NCBI RefSeq assembly: GCF_002754245.1
Contig: NZ_PEEX01000001.1
Coordinates: 3,700,001 to 3,764,000 of the forward strand
Length of the DNA: 64,000 bases
Direction: 5' to 3'
DNA from: Chryseobacterium sp. 52
Lineage (GTDB): Bacteria > Bacteroidota > Bacteroidia > Flavobacteriales > Weeksellaceae
Within the stretch, counting starts at the first letter, position 1, and the number at the start of each line of letters is the position of its first letter. Both the position numbers and the translations under genes were made by a program. Positions 1 through 8,214 of the stretch are shown piece by piece. The notes beneath the pieces are model-generated. The model made no database searches and was not told where the DNA came from. It was given only the letters and a program-made list of their open reading frames with translations.

Positions 1-263
1 TCCCACGCATAAGGAACCACCGGATTTGAAAATAACAATGCCGGACGGTCAACATACATCCATTTGTCTGCATAATGAAGCTTTCCTTTTCCTATAATCA
101 GTGAAATTTTATAATAGTCTCTTCTGCTGTAAGGTGTTATCAACGAACAGCTTTCCCGCGAAAACACGTTAAAATGGCCTACTCCGGGAGTTGTTATACT
201 CTCGAGTCTTTCCATAGATGCATTTCTGATATAAAATCCTTGTATTGTTTCTTTAGATTCCAT
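1..263 (-). CDS. AraC-family transcriptional regulator, N-terminal part (truncated by window edge)
   Basis: The frame opens with ATG at 263 and runs off the left edge, giving 87 residues (MESKETIQGFYIRNASMERL...). The run of short strands with SLITPYSRRDYYKISLIIG and RPALLFSNPVVPYAW matches the cupin-like sensing domain found at the N-terminus of many Bacteroidota AraC regulators. The C-terminal helix-turn-helix would lie outside the window, so the family call rests on the sensing domain alone. The effector is unknown. Confidence 0.6.
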   Translation of the reverse strand, partial: MESKETIQGFYIRNASMERLESITTPGVGHFNVFSRESCSLITPYSRRDYYKISLIIGKGKLHYADKWMYVDRPALLFSNPVVPYAW

Positions 264-319
264 CCTGCTAAATTATAAAATTCAAACAAATAAAAACATT
301 TTCGATATTGGTCATTGAT

Positions 320-347
320 AAAATAAAAAAGGCCGGCAAAACCGACC
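320..347 (-). terminator. Intrinsic terminator of the small secreted protein gene
   Basis: On the minus strand GGTCGG-TTTTG-CCGGCC (331-347, one G-U pair) is followed by a T-rich tract (320-330). It lies 37 nt past the stop codon of the gene at 384-803. Confidence 0.65.
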
Positions 348-383
348 CTCATAAGATTGAATATATAATAATTGATGGAATAC

Positions 384-803
384 CTAATGATGATGTCCGT
401 TTTTCTTCTCCATTTTATACACTTTTGATTTCCGGACCTTTGTTTTTTTGTAATTATTTTTGTTTCGGTTATAGACGGCTACAGGATTCTGACCTTTGTA
501 ATAATTCTTTTTGAATTTGGTATATTTCTCTCTTCCCAGGATCTTCTCTATTTCATCATATCTGTCTTCTCTCCATCTGTCCGGATGACCTACATATACC
601 CTGTTCCACGAATCATAATCATGGTATCTGTCATTCAAAGCATTTAACTGGTTGGTCTGTACCACAGAAAGCAGAAGCTCTGCAGCTACTGACTGCCAGT
701 TAACATCTGAAATACTTCTTCTGTAGTCATTATAATAATCTGACTGTGCATAGCTGAGGCTGAATGTACCTGCAAGCATTACTGCTATCATTATTTTTTT
801 CAT
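384..803 (-). CDS. Small secreted basic protein, unknown function
   Basis: 139 aa. It starts with a clear signal peptide (MKKIMIAVMLAGTFSLSYAQ) and probably matures after AQ. The mature part is rich in Tyr, Arg, Asn and Lys. The middle (residues about 60-100) carries paired W/R/D motifs (HPDRWREDRYDEIEKILG), and the tail is very basic and ends in HHH. I recognise no catalytic motif. The high pI and aromatic content suggest an envelope-associated or surface protein, but that is inference. It is transcribed alone, with a terminator just downstream. Confidence 0.6.
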   Translation of the reverse strand: MKKIMIAVMLAGTFSLSYAQSDYYNDYRRSISDVNWQSVAAELLLSVVQTNQLNALNDRYHDYDSWNRVYVGHPDRWREDRYDEIEKILGREKYTKFKKNYYKGQNPVAVYNRNKNNYKKTKVRKSKVYKMEKKNGHHH

Positions 804-1217
804 TTTCCCTTCTTTTAAACTTAGATTGTTTTAGCATAGTCAATTAAAATGCCAAGCCTACAAAACACGTTCCCAATCTTTGTTAAAAAACAAATAAACC
901 CATCATAGCCTTACAAGAATATCATCATTCCCCAATATATCATGTGAAAATATCACTTTACAGAAAGAAATGGAATGATTTTACATATATGAACATTTTT
1001 AAAGGATAGATGCGCTTGTTCACGTTATACTTTGTCCTTAAAAGAACTTAAAATTTCGTTAAGTTTCCTGAAAACTCATCTTTCGTATTATTTTAATTTG
1101 TAATTTTAAGAATGAGAAGTATCAATCCCGAAAAGATTGTGATGTTGCCGTATCATTCAATTATTTTATGAATGGAAGCAAGTAAGTTATTTTTAATTCA
1201 ACTAAATCTTAATTATT
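804..1217. other. Non-coding divergent promoter region
   Basis: 414 nt of AT-rich sequence between the divergent genes at 384-803 and 1218-1505. I see no ORF with a plausible start, no RNA gene and no strong repeat. A TTAATTTG close to the Bacteroidota -7 consensus (TAnnTTTG) occurs near 1094 on the plus strand, about 115 nt before the acetyltransferase start. It is only suggestive. Confidence 0.5.
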
Positions 1218-1505
1218 ATGGAAAATATAAAGTTTGAGATATCGCCCTATCAGGATGAACTGCAGTTATTAATTGAGGGAGAAAAAGCGGGATATATGTC
1301 TATAAAAATTGACGGAAGGCTGCTAATTGTTTATTACACTAAAATTATTGAAGAACGTGAAGGACATGGCTACGCCAAAATGCTTCTGGACGAACTGGTC
1401 CGTTATTCTGAGGAAAAAGACCTCCTGGTAGATCCTGAATGTGATTTTGTACGCCAGCAGTTTGAGAATCATCCTGCAAGATATAAAGATATCTGGCATG
1501 CCTGA
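1218..1505 (+). CDS. Short GNAT-type N-acetyltransferase (YjdJ-like)
   Basis: 95 aa, cytoplasmic. The core EEREGHGYAKMLLDELVRYS (residues about 46-65) has the acetyl-CoA-binding signature (R/Q-x-x-G-x-A/G) followed by the usual helix. The tail VDPECDFVRQQFENHP matches the small YjdJ/Gtn1-type acetyltransferases, which end in a CPFVxxxxxxHPEY-like motif. These proteins are about half the length of typical GNATs. The substrate is unknown. The gene converges on the hydrolase gene at 1507, and their stop codons almost touch. Confidence 0.8.
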   Translation: MENIKFEISPYQDELQLLIEGEKAGYMSIKIDGRLLIVYYTKIIEEREGHGYAKMLLDELVRYSEEKDLLVDPECDFVRQQFENHPARYKDIWHA

Positions 1506-1506
1506 A

Positions 1507-2607
1507 TCAGTCTTCCCACCAGGCATTGAACTGATGGTCTGAAAGATTCATATCCAGCACTTCCCCAATCATCGGGGTCAGGATACTGAGTCCTTTTTCT
1601 TTCCCTAAACCTGTCACTTTCTGAAGCGGCTCATTCCACGCATGAAGAGCCAATGCAAATTTCGAAGAATGGACGGGAATAATATTTTCAGCTTTAAGAT
1701 CAACGGCTGCCTGAATCACGTCTTCAGGCAGTGCGTGGATATAACGCCAGGCTTCATCATACTGTCCGTTCTCAAGAACTGCATAATCAAAAGGTCCGAA
1801 TTTTTCGCCAATCATTTTAAAATGAGAGTCATAACCACTGTCTCCACCCAGAAATATCTTTTTTGTAGGAGTTTCCAGAACATAAGAGGTCCAAAGGGTG
1901 TTGTTCTGTTTTATTTTTCTTCCGGAAAAGTGTCTTGCCGGCGTAAAGGTGATTTTTATGTTATTTTTCAAAAGGACTTCTGCTCCCCACTCTTCTTCAA
2001 TTAACTGTTCTTCAGCATACTCCCACCTTTCAAAATGGGCACCTACCCCCAATGGAATAATGGCATTTCCAGTTCTGTCTTTAATGGATTTCACAGTCGG
2101 ATAATCCAGGTGGTCAAAATGATCGTGCGTAATGACCAGATAATCCAGATCCGGAATATCTTCCGGTTTATATATATCTGAACCTTTAAATGCTTTGTTA
2201 AAATACTTAAAAGGTGAACCGTACAAGCTCAGCACAGGATCTACCAGAAAAGATACTCCATCGGTCTGCAGATAATAGGATGAATGCCCCAGCCAGATCA
2301 ATACATCCTGATTTTTAGGAATACTTTTCAAATCTGTATGAATAGAAGGAATATTTTTCAGAGGTTTCAACAGCGGGTCTTTTTTACCCAACAGAAAATC
2401 GTAAGTCACTTTTATAGTACTGTAACCTTCGGCAATAGGAGGTGTATGGCTTATGTTCTGAAACTTCTTATTTTTATAGAGTTCTGACCTTCGTATACGT
2501 TCCAGTCTTTTCCCTTTAGGTTCTGCTCCAAATGCCGGCAGATTCATCACCAACCCGTAAGCTGAAACCAAAAGAACAGCTATTAAAATCAAGTACATCA
2601 TCTGCAT
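1507..2607 (-). CDS. Metallo-beta-lactamase-fold hydrolase (UlaG / NAPE-PLD-like)
   Basis: 366 aa. An N-terminal hydrophobic stretch (MQMMYLILIAVLLVSAYGL) anchors it to the membrane or directs export. The zinc-binding motif THDHFDHLD lies at about residues 160-168. Further metal-ligand candidates are TPARHFSGR, LGGDSGYD and PVHSSKF. The WLGHSSYYLQTDGVSFLVDPV segment is typical of the COG2220 branch that includes UlaG and N-acyl-phosphatidylethanolamine phospholipase D. Natural substrate is unknown; lipid or lactone hydrolysis is possible. Any of the three Met codons within the first four residues could be the start. Confidence 0.82.
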   Translation of the reverse strand: MQMMYLILIAVLLVSAYGLVMNLPAFGAEPKGKRLERIRRSELYKNKKFQNISHTPPIAEGYSTIKVTYDFLLGKKDPLLKPLKNIPSIHTDLKSIPKNQDVLIWLGHSSYYLQTDGVSFLVDPVLSLYGSPFKYFNKAFKGSDIYKPEDIPDLDYLVITHDHFDHLDYPTVKSIKDRTGNAIIPLGVGAHFERWEYAEEQLIEEEWGAEVLLKNNIKITFTPARHFSGRKIKQNNTLWTSYVLETPTKKIFLGGDSGYDSHFKMIGEKFGPFDYAVLENGQYDEAWRYIHALPEDVIQAAVDLKAENIIPVHSSKFALALHAWNEPLQKVTGLGKEKGLSILTPMIGEVLDMNLSDHQFNAWWED

Positions 2608-2778
2608 TAAAAATATACTTCAAAGGTATTGACTTTTAATTTCTCATAAAAACATCAGTTTATTCAGTGTGATTTTTTAACTTAATTTATAAAGCTTTCT
2701 GAATAATTTATTATTTATTTAAACCAGAATACTATTAAACTTTTTAACTTAGCAGATTGAAAAAAAATTCAAAACACA

Positions 2779-4311
2779 TTGAAAAATTATTCGATCATAC
2801 TCCTTGCCGCAGCGCTTTCTTCTTGTGCATCCATCAGAAGACACAATGAGCAGAGAGCATCATGCATTGAGCCTGACAAGCTTAAAGAGGATGTAGACTA
2901 CGCCTACTCCAAACTTCAGAAGATGCATCCCCAACTTTATTGGTATATTTCCAAACAGGATCTTGACTATAAATTTGACAGTCTTAAAGAGACCATCAAC
3001 CAACCTTTAACTCCGCTTCAGTTTTATTTTAAATTGCAACCTGTTATCGCCGATATCCGCGAAGGACATCTGGCTCTGAGAATACCCAGAAAAAAATTCA
3101 CGAAGAAACAAATTAAAGCTCTTGAACATAAAAAAGGAATGTTCAGCCGTTTTGAATATTATGTAAAAAATGACCATCTGTTCATTATTCAAAATAAAGA
3201 TTCGGTAGAAAATATAAAGCCGGGAACCGAAATTCTGTCTATCAATCAGATTCCTGTAGCTGAATATTTAAAGAAATACCGGGATTTGATCAGCAGTGAC
3301 GGTTACAACACTACTTTTCAGTCTTATTTTTTAAAGGATGTATTTTTTAATTTTTATACTGCCGAAAACGGATTTAAAGATACCGCATCTATAGAGACGC
3401 TTTACAACGGTAAAAAATACACCTATACCCTGCACCGGGAATCTAAATCTAAAAATGATCTGGATAAAGATAAGGAGCAGGAAAAACGTACTCCTGAGAA
3501 GAAAGTCAATGACTATGTAGCTTCCAGCAATTCTTATAACCGAAATTTTAAATTTCTGGATAATGACAGCACCACGGCTTATATAAAAGTAAAAAGTTTT
3601 TCAAGAGATTATTCGGATAAGTTCTACAAGGAAACATTTGAGAAAATAAAAAATGCAGGAGCTAAATACCTCATCATAGATGTCCGCAATAACTATGGCG
3701 GATCGCTGTATGAGATCAATAATCTGTATTCATATCTGGCTCCGGAACCTTATGTTCTGATAAAGCCATCACAGCTTACGTCAAGGATCACTCCGCTAAA
3801 AACCAATTATTTCAGAAAAAGCAGTCCTTTTCAGTATGCTTTTAAGAGTCTGGCCTATCCTACTTATGTTTTTGCACAGACTTTCAGCACTTATAAAAAG
3901 GATGGAAAGGTGTATTACAAAATGAAGGCCGACAAGCCTACGAAACCTAAAAAAGATGCTTTTCAGGGTAAGGTTTTTGTCCTCATCAACGGTGGAAGTT
4001 TTTCGGCTTCTTCTATCATTACAGCAAAACTGAAGTATGATAAAAGAGCTGTCCTGGTGGGTGAAGAAACCGGTGGTGCGAATGACGGAACTGTGGCCGG
4101 GTTCTATTCTTACCAAAAACTGCCCAACTCAAGAATCAATCTTCCGATCGGGTTACTTCTGGTACAGCCAAACATCGATTTTCTAAATACTAAAAAGGGA
4201 GTTGAACCGGATGTTACCATCACGGAGAGTATTCAGGATATCATTGACAAAAAAGATCCACAACTGGAATGGGTGAAAAATGAAATTGCCAGGGAAAAAG
4301 AACCTCAATAG
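2779..4311 (+). CDS. S41-family C-terminal-processing-type peptidase, lipoprotein
   Basis: 510 aa. Translation appears to start at a TTG (2779), because this gives a complete lipoprotein signal peptide ending in the lipobox LSSC; the next Met codons lie past the lipobox. Residues about 150-190 form a PDZ-like segment (IKPGTEILSINQIPVAEYL). The protease core has YLIIDVRNNYGGS (about 295) and GGSFSASSIITA (about 404), which carries the catalytic Ser, with a Lys about 25 residues on. This architecture is that of Bacteroidota S41 peptidases anchored in the envelope. It is monocistronic and ends at a strong palindrome. Confidence 0.85.
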   Translation: MKNYSIILLAAALSSCASIRRHNEQRASCIEPDKLKEDVDYAYSKLQKMHPQLYWYISKQDLDYKFDSLKETINQPLTPLQFYFKLQPVIADIREGHLALRIPRKKFTKKQIKALEHKKGMFSRFEYYVKNDHLFIIQNKDSVENIKPGTEILSINQIPVAEYLKKYRDLISSDGYNTTFQSYFLKDVFFNFYTAENGFKDTASIETLYNGKKYTYTLHRESKSKNDLDKDKEQEKRTPEKKVNDYVASSNSYNRNFKFLDNDSTTAYIKVKSFSRDYSDKFYKETFEKIKNAGAKYLIIDVRNNYGGSLYEINNLYSYLAPEPYVLIKPSQLTSRITPLKTNYFRKSSPFQYAFKSLAYPTYVFAQTFSTYKKDGKVYYKMKADKPTKPKKDAFQGKVFVLINGGSFSASSIITAKLKYDKRAVLVGEETGGANDGTVAGFYSYQKLPNSRINLPIGLLLVQPNIDFLNTKKGVEPDVTITESIQDIIDKKDPQLEWVKNEIAREKEPQ

Positions 4312-4314
4312 TTG

Positions 4315-4355
4315 AATAAGATTTCGGCGGGCTTTCAGCCCGCCGAAATCTTATT
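4315..4355. terminator. Bidirectional terminator with 18-bp perfect stem
   Basis: Arms 4315-4332 and 4338-4355 are perfect inverse complements around a 5-nt loop (core TTTCGGCGGGC / GCCCGCCGAAA). It serves the S41 peptidase gene from the left. Its right arm overlaps the stop codon of the converging gene at 4351, so it can serve both. Confidence 0.85.
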
Positions 4356-4944
4356 CCTTTTTAAATTCCTTCAAAAGATTTTCTATATGCACCATATATC
4401 TTCCGTAATAGCGATTGAACCAGAATTGCCCGCATATATACAGAAAAAAAAGACCTAGAGTAACAGAACCCAGCAGTATAATGACAGTCTTTGTTTCACT
4501 AAGAGGATGTGGCCAGGGTATAAATTCTATGACAATAATAATTTCGCAAACAATAAAAGGTACAAAGCTCAGGTAATACGAAAGGTAATACTGTTTATTA
4601 AGATTGAACTGCATCATCAAATCTTTTAGAGAGTCATACGTTTTCAGCACGGGGTTACTGATCTCACTGTATAGCCTGAAAAATTTACTGAAAAAGAAAA
4701 TAGTCACTAAAAGCATGGACGCTACAAGGACGGTGATATAAAACTGTAATTTAAAAGGCTGGCAGAAAGCACATACTATAAATGAAAAAATAAAGATTCC
4801 AATAATAGACCAGAATTCCATGCGCATGTTCTTACGCATTTTTTCCAGCGGAAGGTTGATCTTATTTCTCTGTTCAATACTTATTTCAGGTGTTTCTTCG
4901 GAAACATCTTCGTTCCACACATTTTTTAATTCATCTATATTCAT
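4351..4944 (-). CDS. Membrane protein paired with ECF sigma factor (putative anti-sigma)
   Basis: 197 aa. The N-terminal 60 residues are soluble (MNIDELKNVWNEDV...IEQRNKINLPLEKMRKNMRMEFW), followed by four hydrophobic segments. The gene starts 17 nt after the sigma factor stop codon and is co-transcribed with it. The same arrangement is repeated by the paralog at 8215-9030, with matching N-terminus (ExxKxxWxxD...PEIS, then MExEFW). That conserved pairing suggests a membrane partner that holds the sigma factor, although no zinc-binding anti-sigma motif is visible. Function is inferred from context. Confidence 0.65.
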   Translation of the reverse strand: MNIDELKNVWNEDVSEETPEISIEQRNKINLPLEKMRKNMRMEFWSIIGIFIFSFIVCAFCQPFKLQFYITVLVASMLLVTIFFFSKFFRLYSEISNPVLKTYDSLKDLMMQFNLNKQYYLSYYLSFVPFIVCEIIIVIEFIPWPHPLSETKTVIILLGSVTLGLFFLYICGQFWFNRYYGRYMVHIENLLKEFKKE

Positions 4945-4961
4945 TGGTATTGATTTAAAAA

Positions 4962-5462
4962 TTATGATTTATTTAAGTTTAAGATATCTTTCAGTTTATT
5001 TTTAGCGCGGTTCATTCTCACTCTGGCATTGCCTTCGGAAATTCCCATCTGTTCAGCAATCTCTTTTCCTGAAAAATCTTCAAGATAATAAAAGATGAAA
5101 GCCTTATCAATAGGATTCAGCTGGCGGATCGCTTCATACATTTGAATTAATTTCTCTTCTTTCCCATAGTCATAATCATCCTGAATAATCTTATAGGCAG
5201 AAAAATCTTCATTTGAAATAAAACTCCTTTTTTTCTCAGATTTCAGAAAAATAATGGCTGTATTAAGCGCAATTCGGTAAAGCCAGGTTGAAAATTCGCT
5301 CTGTCCTCTGAAGCTGGGGTATGCTTTCCAGATCTGGTAGGTTATTTCCTGAAAAAGATCATCACGGTCATCTTTTTCGGACATATACATTTTAGAAATC
5401 TTAAAAATGATTCCTTTATGTTTTTCAATTTTGTCTAAAAATTCCTGCTCTAATGAGTTCAT
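4962..5462 (-). CDS. ECF-type RNA polymerase sigma-70 factor
   Basis: 166 aa. Region 2 has DDRDDLFQEITYQIWKAY and STWLYRIALNTAI. Region 4 has LNPIDKAFIFYYLEDFSGKEIA followed by the helix-turn-helix SEGNARVRMNRAKNKLK. Size and domain order are those of extracytoplasmic-function sigma factors. A 28-nt element at 5481-5508 in front of the gene is shared with the M4 protease gene, so it is probably autoregulated. It is paralogous to the sigma gene at 9041-9541 (both begin with EFLxKIEKHKGxIFKISKMYM). Confidence 0.92.
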   Translation of the reverse strand: MNSLEQEFLDKIEKHKGIIFKISKMYMSEKDDRDDLFQEITYQIWKAYPSFRGQSEFSTWLYRIALNTAIIFLKSEKKRSFISNEDFSAYKIIQDDYDYGKEEKLIQMYEAIRQLNPIDKAFIFYYLEDFSGKEIAEQMGISEGNARVRMNRAKNKLKDILNLNKS

Positions 5463-5480
5463 AGCTTCGGGCTCTATAGA

Positions 5481-5508
5481 GTTAGTTTTAAATGTAAAAA
5501 AATGTTAC
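5481..5508 (-). promoter_or_regulatory. Predicted ECF-sigma promoter of sigma gene 4962-5462
   Basis: Reading the minus strand: GTAACATTTTT, 12 nt, then CTAACT. The distance from GTAACA to CTAAC is identical to that at 7594-7621 and 7892-7919 (28 nt overall). The CTAAC box ends 18 nt before the ATG, leaving a leader of about 10 nt. The shared spacing suggests autoregulation. Confidence 0.65.
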
Positions 5509-5514
5509 ATCTAT

Positions 5515-5556
5515 TTCTTAAAAATAAAAAATCCGGCAGAAAGTTTTCTGCCGGAT
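5515..5556 (-). terminator. Terminator of the M4 metalloprotease gene
   Basis: ATCCGGCAGAAA (5531-5542) pairs with TTTCTGCCGGAT (5545-5556). On the minus strand it is followed by TTTTTATTTT. It sits 20 nt after the protease stop codon. Its core is nearly identical to the palindrome at 8045-8076. Confidence 0.85.
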
Positions 5557-5576
5557 CACAATTTATATTATAAAAA

Positions 5577-7568
5577 TTATTCTACAATAATTTTCTTAGT
5601 TGAAATACCACTTCCTTCTGAAGTCACTTTTAACAGATATATACCTTTCTGAACATTATTAATATATATCTTATTTGTTCCTTTATTTAATTTTTGAGCC
5701 CCTTTGATCAGTCTGCCGGAAGCATCATACATCTCTACAGATACATTATTTTTATCATTTTCTATAGTCAATACTCCCTCTTTTACAGGATTTGGATAGA
5801 TATTGAAATGATCCTGATTACGGACTGCTTCGCTGGTTGCCAATATACCGTTTCCTATTCCTACCGCATACCAGGCTTTTACATTTTGCTGCTGTTCATT
5901 ACCTGAAGCACCATAAAGATCTGTTACAGCCTGTTTTGTAAAATTATAGGCATCCATATAGGTGGTATTCGGAGTCATATAATTGGTTAGGGCTCTGTAA
6001 ATAATTTTTTCTGCTTTCTCGATGGTAATTCCGGTTACATTAAAAGGGTTTCCTATATCATTTGTCCCGGAACCGCCCTGTGAAAGAAGATAGAACCAAT
6101 AATTCCCCACTCCACTGTTGGTATGCACCCCTCCATGATCATTATCAGCATCCGGATTGGCAGTACTTGCCCAGTAGGTGCCATTATAAGTATCTGGTTG
6201 CGGACCGGGATTTACATTATTCGGATCAGACATACTTCTCATATAAGGGCTGGGAGAAGGGTTAAGGAAAGAGGCAGTAGGAATTCCTTCCCCTATCGTC
6301 CAATTCGGACTGCTTCCGGAATAAAACTCTATGGCAGTTCCCAGCATATCGGCAATAGACTCATTAATAGCTCCTGATTCGGATTCATAATTCAATCCTC
6401 CCAAACCGTTTCTTCCTATGATCAGGTGAGAATATTCATGGCCTGCGACATCAATTCCCACTACAGGATTCATCAGCGTAAGTAATCCGCCAAAAAGGGT
6501 TCCGTTTCCGTAAAGCATGCATACAATCCCGCCATATAAAGGAGTATCCAGTGCAGCAGCATTAGCCCCTCCGGTAAATCCTCCAAAATCGAAATTGTAG
6601 TAATTATCTATTTTAGCACCGTTCCCATCGTAGCTGTTTCTGTTATGCCTTGTCATATAATAATCATAAGCGTTTTTCATTCCCCAATGAACTTCTACAG
6701 CAGGTTTCGTATCTACGGCTGTATAATTGGCTACGGGACTGATATACTCTTCAACATTAATAATTCCACCGTTTATAGTATCCACATCAAGATTTGTCCC
6801 GTTCATGGTATGGATATTCCGGGCATTGTCTTTTAGACGAAATTCTCCATTATAAGAATCAACGGTAATAGACTGATCGCCTTTATAATAAGTGGTACTG
6901 GTAGACGGAGTATCTGCATCATGCATTCTTGAATTTTTCTTGACAACAGTTCCCGAGGCATTGTCAATATAATAGGTGAAAGCTTTTAAAGGCTTCATCG
7001 ACAAAGCTTCTACTTTGGAAGCGTGGTAAAGTACTGCTTTTCTTCCATTACTTACTTTCGTGATGACTTCTTCAATATTCGAAATCGTCAATTTCCCCTG
7101 TGGTTTAAGATCTGAAATAATGATGGATCTTATCCTTTGCGAAGTAGGCTGCTGGTTCGGAGAAAGGTTAATATCCGTGATAATTTCTCCGTTTACATAC
7201 GTTAATTTTCCATTCTTTTCATGCAACAGAATCATATCATCCATCACTTTTACCCCTTTGTAATAATGGTCATAAACAGAATGTTTTATTCCAAGTTCAT
7301 CCTTATTCTGTTTAAGAAGCTTATAAGTGTGATCGCTTCCTGTTCCTAGCCATTCTCCTAAATGATTAATTAGAAAATCTGATGAAACATTGTGTCCGCT
7401 AAAATCTGCATTAAAACTTCCCAGAATAGAATTTGAAGAAATTTTTGGAAGTTCTTTCACCGAAATCTCAGTTCTTCCTTTGTTTTGAGCCTGTATCAAA
7501 GTTACAGGAGTAAAGCCCACAGTCAGAGCAAAAGCCAGAGTACCGGCTAAAGTAGTTATTCTTTTCAT
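5577..7568 (-). CDS. Secreted M4 (thermolysin-family) metalloprotease with T9SS sorting domain
   Basis: 663 aa. It has a signal peptide ending near IQAQ, then an FTP/PepSY-type propeptide (residues about 30-215, including VYDHYYKGVKVMDDMILLHEKNG). The catalytic domain carries GHEYSHLI (HExxH, about residue 378) and the third zinc ligand in GAINESIAD (about 401). NDHGGVHTNSGVGNYWFYLL supplies the active-site His region. The C-terminal 75 residues (YPNPV...GIYLLKV...KKIIVE) are a type A T9SS sorting domain, so the enzyme is predicted to cross the outer membrane by type IX secretion. The promoter at 7594-7621 matches that of the neighbouring sigma gene. Confidence 0.93.
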   Translation of the reverse strand: MKRITTLAGTLAFALTVGFTPVTLIQAQNKGRTEISVKELPKISSNSILGSFNADFSGHNVSSDFLINHLGEWLGTGSDHTYKLLKQNKDELGIKHSVYDHYYKGVKVMDDMILLHEKNGKLTYVNGEIITDINLSPNQQPTSQRIRSIIISDLKPQGKLTISNIEEVITKVSNGRKAVLYHASKVEALSMKPLKAFTYYIDNASGTVVKKNSRMHDADTPSTSTTYYKGDQSITVDSYNGEFRLKDNARNIHTMNGTNLDVDTINGGIINVEEYISPVANYTAVDTKPAVEVHWGMKNAYDYYMTRHNRNSYDGNGAKIDNYYNFDFGGFTGGANAAALDTPLYGGIVCMLYGNGTLFGGLLTLMNPVVGIDVAGHEYSHLIIGRNGLGGLNYESESGAINESIADMLGTAIEFYSGSSPNWTIGEGIPTASFLNPSPSPYMRSMSDPNNVNPGPQPDTYNGTYWASTANPDADNDHGGVHTNSGVGNYWFYLLSQGGSGTNDIGNPFNVTGITIEKAEKIIYRALTNYMTPNTTYMDAYNFTKQAVTDLYGASGNEQQQNVKAWYAVGIGNGILATSEAVRNQDHFNIYPNPVKEGVLTIENDKNNVSVEMYDASGRLIKGAQKLNKGTNKIYINNVQKGIYLLKVTSEGSGISTKKIIVE

Positions 7569-7593
7569 ATTACATTTTGATGTTTATTTCACA

Positions 7594-7621
7594 GTTAGTA
7601 TAAAAACCATAAAAATGTTAC
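7594..7621 (-). promoter_or_regulatory. Predicted ECF-sigma promoter of the M4 protease gene
   Basis: On the minus strand GTAACATTTTT is followed after 12 nt by CTAACTG. The box ends 25 nt before the ATG. Sequence and spacing match the site in front of the adjacent sigma gene. Confidence 0.65.
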
Positions 7622-7690
7622 ACAATTTTCAACTCAATCTTCTTTTATTTAAAATTTTCACTAAAACCATTCGAATTATAGAATGCGTAT

Positions 7691-7722
7691 AAAAAAACCC
7701 AACAGAAATTTGTTCTGCCAGG
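7691..7722 (-). terminator. Terminator of a short transcript upstream of the protease gene
   Basis: On the minus strand CCTGGCAGAA pairs with TTCTGTTGGG (10 pairs including three G-U, 5-nt loop) and is followed directly by TTTTTTT (7691-7697). It lies between the orphan ECF-type promoter at 7892-7919 and the protease promoter. Confidence 0.7.
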
Positions 7723-7727
7723 CCTCA

Positions 7728-7823
7728 TTATGTGTTTTTTTTTAAGCTCTTCTGTGGCAAAAAATGCCATTGTACAAAATAATTTTTATAAATAAAATCT
7801 CTTGAATTGTTGATCTGTTCCAT
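7728..7823 (-). CDS. Possible 31-aa micro-protein in the short ECF transcript
   Basis: ATG at 7823 and TAA at 7728-7730 give a 31-residue peptide (begins MEQINNSRDFIYKNYF and ends QKSLKKNT). It is basic, aromatic, without a signal peptide or membrane segment. Its only support is its position between a promoter and a terminator; it may be a chance ORF within a non-coding RNA. Confidence 0.25.
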   Translation of the reverse strand: MEQINNSRDFIYKNYFVQWHFLPQKSLKKNT

Positions 7824-7891
7824 TGAACGATCAGTTAAAATTTCAGTAAACACAAGCTTAAATATGTTACTAACATTTTATGTTTCTAACA

Positions 7892-7919
7892 GTTAGTAGA
7901 AAAAAAACAAAAATGTTAC
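7892..7919 (-). promoter_or_regulatory. Third ECF-sigma promoter copy, upstream of a short transcript
   Basis: On the minus strand GTAACATTTTT, 12 nt, then CTAACTG: identical boxes and spacing to 5481-5508 and 7594-7621. It lies about 325 nt before the protease ATG, with a terminator in between, so it should drive a separate short RNA. Confidence 0.6.
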
Positions 7920-8044
7920 ATCTTTTTGGTTAAAATTTTACATAAAAAACCAGTATTACAGTTCAACCGCTAATCACAAAATCCTTCAGCCCTTTGGTAC
8001 AGCAACTTTACAACCGTATTATGCTGCCCATAATGATAAAAAAC

Positions 8045-8076
8045 AGGGTTCCGGCAGAAATTTCTGCCGGAACCCT
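8045..8076 (-). terminator. Strong 16-bp palindromic terminator after the second sigma operon
   Basis: AGGGTTCCGGCAGAAA (8045-8060) and TTTCTGCCGGAACCCT (8061-8076) are perfect inverse complements. On the minus strand it is followed by GTTTTTTATC. It lies about 140 nt past the stop of the gene at 8215-9030. Both orientations could function, but only a minus-strand operon is upstream. Confidence 0.65.
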
Positions 8077-8214
8077 ATTCATATTGTTGAATTTCTTATT
8101 CTATAAGTGGTTTTGGAAAGACACTATATTCTCACTGAATTTTTTTGTCTCCCTAAAATATTTTCCAAAGACGGACAGCAGATCAACTTTACTAACAGAT
8201 GTGTCATTTATATA

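Larger units (their letters stand above)
7691..7886 (-). ncRNA. Predicted short transcript (sRNA or micro-mRNA) under ECF-type promoter
   Basis: Transcription from the promoter at 7892-7919 would start near 7885 and stop at the terminator 7691-7722, a transcript of about 195 nt. It contains an internal hairpin TGGCA-TTTTT-TGCCA (7754-7768) and one small ORF (7728-7823). I recognise no known RNA family. The call rests on the promoter, the terminator and the absence of any larger gene. Confidence 0.45.

Noticed and set aside
308..514. 68-aa plus-strand ORF
   Set aside because: Overlaps the small secreted gene and its terminator; no protein-like features.
7569..8214. tRNA or known small RNA
   Set aside because: No cloverleaf or known family; only the unclassified transcript is proposed.
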